Positions 1 through 5,377 of a stretch of DNA of 5,726 nucleotides are shown piece after piece. Below the pieces are notes generated by a model that was given only the letters and a program-made list of their open reading frames with translations, was not told where the DNA came from and ran no database searches. Source of the DNA: Caryophanales bacterium (GTDB taxonomy: Bacteria; Bacillota_I; Bacilli_A; RFN20; CAG-826); contig JAEEHE010000006.1 in the NCBI GenBank assembly GCA_016280685.1, positions 1 through 5,726 on the forward strand, in the 5' to 3' direction. Position 1 is the first letter of the stretch. Every line of letters begins with the position of its first letter. The position numbers and the translations under genes are program-made.

Positions 1-316
1 AACAGCTTTATTAGGCACAGATACCCAGCATGGTACAACATTCACATTCAACGGCGCTGCTGTTATTGACTGGGGTGCATTATTAACCGCTATTATCAGT
101 TTCTTAATCATTGCTTTAGTTTTATTCATTATTGTTAAAGTCGTTTCCGCTGCTGCTGCTAAAAAAGCTCAACTCGAAGCAAAAGCTCAAGAAGAATACT
201 ACAAGAAACATCCTGAAGAAAGACCTGTTCCAGTTGAACCTGGTGCACCAGAACCAACTGAACTCGATATCTTAAAAGAAATTCGTGATGCTCTTGTAAA
301 AAAAGAAGCTAAATAG
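1..316 (+). CDS. mscL: Large-conductance mechanosensitive channel MscL, C-terminal part (5' end outside window)
   Basis: The open frame runs from the window edge to a TAG stop and gives 104 residues, so the N-terminus and first membrane helix are missing. MscL is a homopentameric inner-membrane channel that opens under membrane tension to release solutes during hypo-osmotic shock. Visible parts in order are the end of the periplasmic loop (fragment residues 1-22), the second transmembrane helix beginning at the D23-W24-G25 junction and running to about residue 49, a charged Ala/Lys/Glu/Gln cytoplasmic stretch (50-70), a Pro/Glu-rich linker (71-87), and the terminal helix with the family's signature L-x-E-I-R-D-x-L (LKEIRDAL, 91-98). 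That motif plus the upstream helix makes the family assignment firm. The linker is somewhat long and proline-rich compared with E. coli MscL. The gene converges with the aldolase gene and has its own terminator 21 bases after the stop. The promoter lies outside the window. Confidence 0.93.
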   Translation, partial: TALLGTDTQHGTTFTFNGAAVIDWGALLTAIISFLIIALVLFIIVKVVSAAAAKKAQLEAKAQEEYYKKHPEERPVPVEPGAPEPTELDILKEIRDALVKKEAK

Positions 317-337
317 TTGAATTGCAAAAGATAGATT

Positions 338-368
338 AGGCCGTAGCGATACGGTCTTTTCTTTTTAT
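338..368 (+). terminator. Rho-independent terminator of mscL
   Basis: An 8-bp stem (338-345 with 350-357, one G-U pair) closes a GCGA tetraloop at 346-349, which fits the stable GNRA class. The T-rich run TTTTCTTTTT follows directly. It lies just downstream of the mscL stop, so it acts on plus-strand transcripts. Confidence 0.88.
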
Positions 369-372
369 ATAT

Positions 373-404
373 AAAAAGAGCAAGCTGTTAACTTGCTCTA
401 TTTT
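373..404 (-). terminator. Rho-independent terminator of the aldolase gene, possibly bidirectional
   Basis: A perfect 8-bp stem (AGAGCAAG at 377-384 with CTTGCTCT at 392-399) has a 7-nt loop. Read on the minus strand it is followed by TTTTTAT, and it lies 17 bases past the aldolase stop. An A run before the stem and a T-rich run after it on the plus strand mean it could also stop leftover mscL transcripts. Together with the adjacent hairpin it separates the two convergent genes. Confidence 0.85.
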
Positions 405-420
405 ATAAATCTTGAAGATA

Positions 421-1401
421 TTATAATTTGTCGTTACTACCTAAGACATCAGTGATTTTATGTTTCACTAATTGTTTGACGTATTCACGTGCTGGTTTTA
501 AGTAGGTACGCGGATCGAACACTTCTGGATGATGATTCATAACTTCTCTAATTCCAGCAGTTAAAGCTAAACGTAAGTCACTATCGATATTGATCTTACA
601 AACAGCCATTTTGGCAGCTTTTCTTAATTGTTCTTCTGGAACGCCAACTGCGTCGACTAATTTACCACCATTTTCATTGATGATTTTGACGTATTCTTGG
701 TTGACAGATGAAGAACCATGTAAAACGATTGGGAAACCTGGTAATCTTCTACTGACTTCTTCTAAGATATCAAATCTTAATGGAGGAGGTAACAAGACAC
801 CTGTCTTTGGATCACGTGTGCATTGTTCTGGTTTGAACTTATAAGCACCATGGCTTGTGCCAATTGCGATAGCTAAGCTATCACAACCTGTACGTTTAAC
901 GAATTCTTCGACGTCTTCTGGACGGGTATAGGATTCAGCACCATGTTCGACTTTAACATCATCCTCAATACCAGCTAAAGTGCCTAATTCGGCCTCAACG
1001 GTAACGTATGGGTGTTTGCTTGTGTCGTGAGCATATTCAACGACTTTCTTGGTTAAAGCGATATTTTCTTCGAATGATTTGCTAGAAGCATCGATCATAA
1101 CAGAGGTGAAACCACCATCGATACATTCTTTACAGATTTCGAAGTCTGCGCCGTGATCAAGGTGTAAAACGATTGGTAAACCGGTATCTTCAACAGCGGC
1201 TTCCACTAAGTGTTTTAAATAACCTTGTTTGGCATATTTTCTTGCGCCAGCGCTGACTTGGAGAATAACTGGAGAGTTGCATTCTTTAGCAGCTTCGGTA
1301 ATCGCTTGAACGATTTCCATGTTATTGCAGTTAAAAGCGCCGATGGCGTATCCGCCTTTATAGGCTTTTTCAAACATTTCTTTTGAATTAACTAATGGCA
1401 T
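421..1401 (-). CDS. fba: Class II fructose-1,6-bisphosphate aldolase
   Basis: This 326-residue cytosolic enzyme reversibly cleaves fructose-1,6-bisphosphate to dihydroxyacetone phosphate and glyceraldehyde-3-phosphate in glycolysis and gluconeogenesis. It is a zinc-dependent TIM barrel. Visible family motifs are LHLDHG (79-84, with catalytic Asp82 and zinc ligand His83), VEAELG (135-140), GTSHGAYKF (181-189, zinc ligand His184), LHGSSSV (227-233, zinc ligand His228) and KINIDSDLR (269-277), which binds the substrate phosphate region. The stretch between the GTSHG and LHG motifs, about residues 190-225, is longer than in the short Bacillus FbaA type and contains a PPP turn (205-207); I judge this from memory of the family. 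The start codon has a GGAAG ribosome site 8-9 bases upstream. The gene is a single transcription unit with its own terminator, facing mscL. Length and all catalytic residues look intact. Confidence 0.96.
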   Translation of the reverse strand: MPLVNSKEMFEKAYKGGYAIGAFNCNNMEIVQAITEAAKECNSPVILQVSAGARKYAKQGYLKHLVEAAVEDTGLPIVLHLDHGADFEICKECIDGGFTSVMIDASSKSFEENIALTKKVVEYAHDTSKHPYVTVEAELGTLAGIEDDVKVEHGAESYTRPEDVEEFVKRTGCDSLAIAIGTSHGAYKFKPEQCTRDPKTGVLLPPPLRFDILEEVSRRLPGFPIVLHGSSSVNQEYVKIINENGGKLVDAVGVPEEQLRKAAKMAVCKINIDSDLRLALTAGIREVMNHHPEVFDPRTYLKPAREYVKQLVKHKITDVLGSNDKL

Positions 1402-1428
1402 ATTTTTTTTCTTCCTTTTTTCGTAAGT

Positions 1429-1457
1429 ATTATAAACTAAATTTACTAAAATATAAT
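1429..1457 (-). promoter_or_regulatory. Probable aldolase promoter (perfect -10, weak -35)
   Basis: On the minus strand a perfect TATAAT lies at 1434-1429, which would place the transcription start near 1422 and leave a leader of about 20 bases containing the GGAAG ribosome site. The hexamer 17 bases upstream (ATTATA, 1457-1452) is a poor -35 match and lies inside an AT-only palindrome. A second TATAAT at 1461-1456 is an alternative -10. Assignment is by pattern only. Confidence 0.5.
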
Positions 1458-1465
1458 TATATTTT
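1448..1465. repeat. 18-bp perfect AT-only palindrome upstream of the aldolase gene
   Basis: AAAATATAATTATATTTT is its own reverse complement and sits where the -35/UP region of the aldolase promoter should be. It carries an overlapping TATAAT on each strand. It may be an operator, an UP element, or only a chance palindrome in AT-rich DNA. Confidence 0.5.
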
Positions 1466-1477
1466 TGTATTATGCTA

Positions 1478-1517
1478 GAAAAATAAAGGCTTTAACCATA
1501 TTTTCCTGGTCAAAGCC
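1478..1517 (-). terminator. Rho-independent terminator of the feo operon
   Basis: An 11-bp stem (1507-1517 with 1488-1498) encloses an 8-nt loop. On the minus strand all 11 positions pair, one as G-U, and TTTATTTTT follows. On the plus strand the same position would be an A-C mismatch, so the structure is built for minus-strand transcripts. It begins 7 bases past the stop of the last feo gene. Confidence 0.9.
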
Positions 1518-1524
1518 CGTTATT

Positions 1525-1740
1525 TTAATTGTTTTTTAAGGATTTACGATATTCTTCGATGAGTTTTTTATTCCCACATTGGTGGCCACAAGAAGCGCAA
1601 TTACCTTGGCAGTTTTTGCAATTCCCACCGCAATCACCACTGAGTGATTTTCCTTTCTTTTTAAGATAGAAATGTAGGAATATAACAGAACCTACGAAGA
1701 TAATGCAGGCGGCGATAATTAAGAATTCATACCACTGCAT
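1525..1740 (-). CDS. FeoB-associated cysteine-rich membrane protein
   Basis: A 71-residue protein with one N-terminal membrane helix (about residues 5-26), a basic KKKGK stop (27-31), a cysteine-rich cytoplasmic segment and a charged C-terminal tail (57-71). Six cysteines at 37, 41, 44, 48, 51 and 55 follow the regular pattern C-x3-C-x2-C-x3-C-x2-C-x3-C; a seventh, Cys12, is in the membrane helix. Size, position after feoB and the Gly/Asn/Cys-rich tail match the FeoB-associated Cys-rich membrane protein family. That family is thought to assist ferrous iron uptake, perhaps as a metal relay or docking factor, comparable in position but not in sequence to FeoC of enterobacteria; its exact role is not known to me. 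The start is set by an AGGAG site 8 bases upstream that overlaps the end of feoB, separated by only 11 bases. It is the last gene of the operon, followed by a strong terminator. Confidence 0.88.
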   Translation of the reverse strand: MQWYEFLIIAACIIFVGSVIFLHFYLKKKGKSLSGDCGGNCKNCQGNCASCGHQCGNKKLIEEYRKSLKNN

Positions 1741-1751
1741 ATAATTACTCC

Positions 1752-4037
1752 TTATGCTTGTGCAAGTTGTTTATTTCTCTTGACGACGATGAATCCAGCG
1801 CCAACAACCATGCCAATTAAGACTAATGTGACGATTAATCCGCCCCACCATGCAACAGCATATAAGGCACCGACCCAATAGATCAAGGCAGCTACCACAT
1901 AGCTCATGCCGAACCACCAAGCCATGGTAATCCAGAATTCTTTTCTAGATTGTTCACCATGAGCGGCAGAAATCGCAGCAAAGCATGGTAATGTAAAGAG
2001 ATTATAGAATGCAAAACTCCAAACTGCTGGAGCAGTAATACCGGCTAAACCAGCACCGACTTCGGCTTCGCCTAAGTCTTCGGCCATACCGAATAATGAT
2101 GCTATTGTCGCAACGACATCTTCTTTAGCCACAAGACCGGTAACAGAAGCCACGGAATACATCCAACCATAATCGGAGTTTTGTGAGAAACCAAGAGGCC
2201 AGAAGAAGTATCCGAGGACACGACCGATATCCGCTAATATGGAATCTTGAATTTCCACTAAACCTTGCCAGAAAGCCCAGGAGAAATTGCTTAAGAACCA
2301 AATCACTAATAAGCTAGCAGCGATAATAGTCGCGGCTTTAATGACATAGTGTTTAAGTTTTTCCCATAAGAGGGCCAAGACGTTTCTCGCTTGTGGCATA
2401 TGGTAAGCAGGAAGTTCCATGATGAATGGAGAAACATATTGATCTTTCGATAATAATTTCATGAATAGAGCATAGATGATAGCGGCAGAAATACCAGAGA
2501 GATAAATGATGAAGACAAATAATCCACCATTGAATCCTGCTAGGACGCCAACTGCGGCTAACATGGTCCAAATTGGTGCTTTAGCACCACAAGAGAAACA
2601 TGTCATTAATCTAATAGTTTTATTCTTTTCTTTGGGATCTTCTAATGTTCTAGTGGCCATAATCGCCGGAACGCTACAACCAAAGCCAGTTAACATCGGA
2701 ATAAATGCTTTACCAGATAAACCGAATTTTCTAAATGCTCTATCTAAGATAAAGGCCACACGAGCCATATATCCACTGTCTTCTAATAAAGCAATGAATA
2801 AGAAGAGCAATAAGATTTGAGGAATGAAGGACATCACAGCGTCTAAACCATTTAATAATCCATCAACCACTAAAGAGGCATACCAAGATTCTGCAACCGC
2901 TTCTCCACCTAAACCGAATAATGCGCTGACACCATCCATGATAGAACCGGTTAAACAGCCCATCCAGGATTGTAACCACACACCTAATGAAGGAATTCCT
3001 CCAATCGCTTCTAATTCCGAAGTCGGTGTCGCTAAATCAGCGGTAAAGGTTCTAATTAAGAATTGATTAAAACCATTTGTTGGGGCGATTTCTAACCCCA
3101 TCGCACCCATGAAGAACAAATCTTCAGAGAATGTGAAATGGAAGATAAAGAACATGATGACGATAAAGATTGGTAAAGCCCAGATACGATGGGTTAAAAC
3201 TTTATCGATTTTATCGGATTTCGAGAGTTTAGTACCGTTATTTTCCTTCTCGACATTTTCGGAGGCTTGATAAGCACCAGCGTAATGTTTAGATATATAA
3301 TTATATCTAGCATCTGCTACAACAGCTTCAAAGTCATCACCGAATGTATCGTTTTTGAAGGTCTTTTTGAATTCTTCGACCATGCCGACTAAATCAGGAT
3401 GCATCTCAGTTTCAATTTCATCTAATTCCACTAATTTAATCGCGTGGAATAAGGGGTTATCAACACCTTTACCTTTGAAAGCGATTTCCACATCTTTAAT
3501 TAAATGTAATAAATCTTTATCCTCGATAACGGTTTGACCTTTTCTCTCTTTATTAGAGAAATCATAAGCATATTGCATTAAGGTATCGAGATTCTCACCT
3601 TTTAAAGCGGAGATTTCCACAACGGGAACACCGAGTTTTTCACTTAATGCTTTTGCATCTAATTTGTCACCGTTTTTTCTGATGACATCGCTCATATTTA
3701 AGGCTACTACCACAGGGACATCAATTTCTAATACTTGGGTAGTTAAATATAAGTTTCTTTCTAAGTTTGTCGCGTCAACAATATTGATGACACAATCTGG
3801 CTTTTCATTAAGAATATAATCTCTAGAGACTACTTCTTCGGGAGTATAAGGTGATAAGGAATAAATACCAGGAAGGTCAACTATGTTGACAGCTTCTGCT
3901 AATTTCTTATAAGTACCTTCTTTTTTCTCCACTGTCACGCCAGGCCAGTTACCGACGTGAGCGGTCGCTCCTGTTAAGGAGTTAAATAATGTGGTTTTAC
4001 CGGAGTTGGGGTTGCCAATGAGTGCGAATCTTTTCAT
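1752..4037 (-). CDS. feoB: Ferrous iron transporter FeoB (GTPase-permease)
   Basis: A 761-residue inner-membrane protein that imports Fe(II), coupled to an N-terminal G-protein domain. The G motifs are intact: P-loop GNPNSGKTT (8-16), switch region around GNWPGVTVEKKEG (29-41), DLPG (54-57), NMSD (114-117) and SALKG (143-147). A helical linker follows (about 165-275), then the membrane domain from about 281. Permease signatures are LLEDSGYMARVAF (417-429), GFGCSVPAIMATRTLE (451-466, with conserved Cys454), CFSCGAKAPIW (480-490) and GLVAKEDVVATI (634-645). The two Gate-like segments with Cys454 and Cys480/Cys483 fit FeoB's proposed iron path. A loop of about 95 residues between the first and second membrane segments (about 303-397) is larger than in E. 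coli FeoB, judged from memory. ATG overlaps the upstream feoA stop by one base (TAATG), with GGAGG inside that gene, implying coupled translation. Length is typical and nothing is broken. Confidence 0.97.
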   Translation of the reverse strand: MKRFALIGNPNSGKTTLFNSLTGATAHVGNWPGVTVEKKEGTYKKLAEAVNIVDLPGIYSLSPYTPEEVVSRDYILNEKPDCVINIVDATNLERNLYLTTQVLEIDVPVVVALNMSDVIRKNGDKLDAKALSEKLGVPVVEISALKGENLDTLMQYAYDFSNKERKGQTVIEDKDLLHLIKDVEIAFKGKGVDNPLFHAIKLVELDEIETEMHPDLVGMVEEFKKTFKNDTFGDDFEAVVADARYNYISKHYAGAYQASENVEKENNGTKLSKSDKIDKVLTHRIWALPIFIVIMFFIFHFTFSEDLFFMGAMGLEIAPTNGFNQFLIRTFTADLATPTSELEAIGGIPSLGVWLQSWMGCLTGSIMDGVSALFGLGGEAVAESWYASLVVDGLLNGLDAVMSFIPQILLLFLFIALLEDSGYMARVAFILDRAFRKFGLSGKAFIPMLTGFGCSVPAIMATRTLEDPKEKNKTIRLMTCFSCGAKAPIWTMLAAVGVLAGFNGGLFVFIIYLSGISAAIIYALFMKLLSKDQYVSPFIMELPAYHMPQARNVLALLWEKLKHYVIKAATIIAASLLVIWFLSNFSWAFWQGLVEIQDSILADIGRVLGYFFWPLGFSQNSDYGWMYSVASVTGLVAKEDVVATIASLFGMAEDLGEAEVGAGLAGITAPAVWSFAFYNLFTLPCFAAISAAHGEQSRKEFWITMAWWFGMSYVVAALIYWVGALYAVAWWGGLIVTLVLIGMVVGAGFIVVKRNKQLAQA

Positions 4038-4270
4038 TATTCATTGACCTCCACATTCACCAATTTGGCTTCTTCTTTTCTCAGTGATAGTTCATATCCA
4101 CGAATGGTAATTTCCACCGGATCACCTAATGGGGCTTTCTTTCTTAAATAAACGATCGCGCCAGGGGTGACACCCATGTCGAATAAACGACGACGGATTC
4201 TACCTTCTCCACTAACACTTTTAATAAGGCCAGTCTCGCCTTTTTCTAATTGATCTAGTGTTTTAAGCAT
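4037..4270 (-). CDS. feoA: FeoA family ferrous iron transport protein (second copy, next to feoB)
   Basis: A 77-residue cytosolic protein of the SH3-like FeoA family, which binds or modulates FeoB during Fe(II) uptake. Family features are the opening LxxLxxGExG (4-14), the central RIRRRLFDMGVTPGA (24-38) with the typical R-L-x-x-M-G-x-x-P-G core, and the closing strand pattern D-P-V-E-I-T-I-R-G-Y-E-L-S-L-R (50-64). It is the more typical of the two FeoA-like proteins here, since it retains the arginine-rich R-R-L-x-D-M-G helix and the RGYELSLR end. Its stop shares one base with the feoB start, so the two are probably translationally coupled and made in similar amounts. A purine-rich AAGGAAGG site lies just upstream of its ATG, in the 13-base gap after the first feoA gene. 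Confidence 0.94.
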   Translation of the reverse strand: MLKTLDQLEKGETGLIKSVSGEGRIRRRLFDMGVTPGAIVYLRKKAPLGDPVEITIRGYELSLRKEEAKLVNVEVNE

Positions 4271-4283
4271 AATTCCTTCCTTT

Positions 4284-4496
4284 CTACGCTACTAGAATTT
4301 TGGAGGCTACATCACGGTTGAGGGCAAGCCTAACACCCTTAACAACCACGATGGTATTGCCACCATTTGAGGAGATTACTTTTAATTTAGTGCCGACGAC
4401 CAAACCCAAAGATTGGAGATGCTTTTTGGTTTTATCATCTGCGACAACTTTAACAACATTTAGTTCAACATCTTTTGGGGCTATAACAATCGGCAT
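4284..4496 (-). CDS. feoA: FeoA domain protein (first gene of the feo operon)
   Basis: A 70-residue FeoA-type SH3-like domain protein. It shows the family's helix-turn HLQSLGLVVGTKLKVIS (26-42), corresponding to R-L-x-x-M-G-x-x-x-G in the neighbouring FeoA, and the closing strand IVVVKGVRLALNRDVASKILV (49-69) that matches the R-G-x-x-L-A-L-x-x-x-x-A-x-x-I-x-V ending. It lacks the arginine-rich segment and has a Gly-Gly turn (45-46) where the partner has a proline/aspartate turn, so the two copies are diverged paralogues rather than a recent duplication. It is first in the operon, behind the promoter, with a good AGGAG site 6 bases before ATG. The stop is TAG. Its role is presumably to assist or regulate FeoB, but whether it acts on FeoB directly or with the second FeoA cannot be told from sequence. 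Confidence 0.9.
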   Translation of the reverse strand: MPIVIAPKDVELNVVKVVADDKTKKHLQSLGLVVGTKLKVISSNGGNTIVVVKGVRLALNRDVASKILVA

Positions 4497-4510
4497 AAAA
4501 AATCTCCTCC

Positions 4511-4528
4511 AGTTAGTATTTCCTAACT
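4511..4528. promoter_or_regulatory. Candidate operator dyad of the feo operon
   Basis: A perfect inverted repeat AGTTAG-N6-CTAACT overlaps the expected transcription start (about 4527) and ends one base before the GGAGGAG ribosome site on the minus strand. The half-site resembles the core of DtxR/IdeR-type iron repressor boxes (TTAGGTTAG), but the 6-base spacing is not the classical one. It could instead form a small leader hairpin next to the ribosome site. Operator function is inferred from position and symmetry. Confidence 0.5.
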
Positions 4529-4533
4529 ACTAA

Positions 4534-4562
4534 ATGATATGACCAAGCCATTTATAAGTCAA
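4534..4562 (-). promoter_or_regulatory. Promoter of the feo operon
   Basis: On the minus strand TTGACT (4562-4557) and TATCAT (4539-4534) are separated by exactly 17 bases, each a 5-of-6 match to the sigma-A consensus. The predicted start is near 4527, giving a leader of about 30 bases before the first feoA ATG. The spacer contains a weaker inverted repeat (TAAATG-N12-CATTTA, 4531-4554). Confidence 0.75.
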
Positions 4563-4587
4563 TATTTTTATTAAATATTATTAAAGG

Positions 4588-5301
4588 TTATTTTATTTTC
4601 TCATCTAATCGAACTTTTATTTCTTTATTAAAGTAAGTTCTAGATAAGGGGCATATCGAGATTATTCCATGTTCGACATGGTAACAATCGCTATTTTTAT
4701 CATCATCAAAATTGGTTTGGCAGTGCCTATAAGCGTGATAACCATCTTCCTCTTTAGTGAAGTAATTCTGATCTTTACGATAATATAAAGAAGATAAAGA
4801 AAGACCTTTTACTTCATCTCTTGGGAAATTGATATTTAAGATATATTCATTACTGATTAATTTATATTTATTAATATAATCCCATACTTCTTCGAAATGT
4901 TTTTCTACTTGGTCTAAATAACCATGATGATGAAGAGAAAAAGCAATCGCTGGTTTAAAGAACATCATCGCTTCTAAGGTCGCACCAATCGTGCCGCTAT
5001 ACATCGTGTCATAAGAGATGTTCCATCCATTATTACAACCAGATACCACCAAATCAAAATCAACATTTAAGCAGCATAAACCCATAGAAACACAATCGAC
5101 AGGTGTGCCACTACATTTAAAAACATTCTTTTCCACTTCCTCTAATTGAATCGGATCCCTTAATGTTAAAGCAGCGGAAAAACCACTTCTCGGAGAATCG
5201 GGTGCTACGATAACCACAGTGCCGTATTTAGAAAGAAGTTTCTTCATTAGAAGAATGCCTTCTGAATTATATCCATCATCGTTAGTTAATAATATATTCA
5301 T
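4588..5301 (-). CDS. surE: 5'/3'-nucleotidase SurE
   Basis: A 237-residue cytosolic, metal-dependent phosphatase of the SurE family, which removes phosphate from nucleoside monophosphates (and, in some members, short polyphosphate) and is linked to stationary-phase survival. Active-site motifs are all present: LLTNDDG (4-10) with metal ligands Asp8 and Asp9, PRSG (37-40) with Ser39, SGCNNGWN (87-94) with Asn90, and YSGTIGATLEAM (101-112). NINFP (156-160) and the late GIISICPL (212-219, where most members have SITPL) are also typical. Eight cysteines are present, in keeping with an anaerobic lifestyle. The ATG begins the canonical M-x-ILLTNDDG start, so the start is secure although no Shine-Dalgarno sequence precedes it. 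It lies between the EF-G-like gene, whose terminator separates them, and the feo promoter. No strong terminator follows, only an AT-only hairpin at 4561-4579, so some read-through into feo is possible. Confidence 0.94.
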   Translation of the reverse strand: MNILLTNDDGYNSEGILLMKKLLSKYGTVVIVAPDSPRSGFSAALTLRDPIQLEEVEKNVFKCSGTPVDCVSMGLCCLNVDFDLVVSGCNNGWNISYDTMYSGTIGATLEAMMFFKPAIAFSLHHHGYLDQVEKHFEEVWDYINKYKLISNEYILNINFPRDEVKGLSLSSLYYRKDQNYFTKEEDGYHAYRHCQTNFDDDKNSDCYHVEHGIISICPLSRTYFNKEIKVRLDEKIK

Positions 5302-5309
5302 GGTTTAAC

Positions 5310-5337
5310 ATTATCAAAATATCATTAAATGAACAAG
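5310..5337 (-). promoter_or_regulatory. Possible surE promoter giving a leaderless mRNA
   Basis: On the minus strand GATAAT (5315-5310) is a 5-of-6 match to the -10 box. CTTGTT (5337-5332) is a weak -35 match at a 16-base spacing. The implied transcription start, near 5303, falls only about two bases before the surE ATG, consistent with the lack of a ribosome site. Weak, pattern-based call. Confidence 0.4.
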
Positions 5338-5362
5338 AAAAAAGCACCATCATTGATGGTGC
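5338..5362 (-). terminator. Rho-independent terminator of the EF-G-like gene
   Basis: GCACCATC at 5344-5351 pairs perfectly with GATGGTGC at 5355-5362 around a 3-base loop (or as a 7-bp stem with a 5-base loop). Read on the minus strand it is followed at once by TTTTTTCTT. It starts 12 bases after the tandem stop codons of the gene and sits upstream of surE. Confidence 0.92.
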
Positions 5363-5377
5363 CTTCTTACTCAGTTA

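Noticed and set aside
317..420. Two hairpins between mscL and fba as a possible small RNA or repeat element
   Set aside because: Each hairpin has the position, stem and T run expected of the terminator of its adjacent gene, which explains the whole stretch.
590..844. Plus-strand 84-codon open frame opposite the aldolase gene
   Set aside because: It lies wholly inside the coding sequence of a conserved enzyme on the other strand, has no ribosome site and resembles no family; a shadow frame.
2506..3066. Two adjacent plus-strand open frames (104 and 80 codons) opposite feoB, plus a minus-strand 72-codon frame at 2353-2571
   Set aside because: All overlap the intact FeoB membrane domain and have compositions expected from reading membrane-protein codons in the wrong frame; no recognisable domain or ribosome site.
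3355..3537. Plus-strand 60-codon open frame opposite the FeoB linker region
   Set aside because: Shadow of feoB, without start signals or similarity.
4300..4533. Plus-strand 77-codon open frame opposite the first feoA gene
   Set aside because: Antisense to a recognised FeoA domain and runs through the feo promoter; no support as a gene.
4561..4579. AATATTT-N5-AAATATT hairpin after surE as a terminator
   Set aside because: The stem is A-T only, no T run follows on the minus strand, and it overlaps the -35 box of the feo promoter; too weak to call a terminator.
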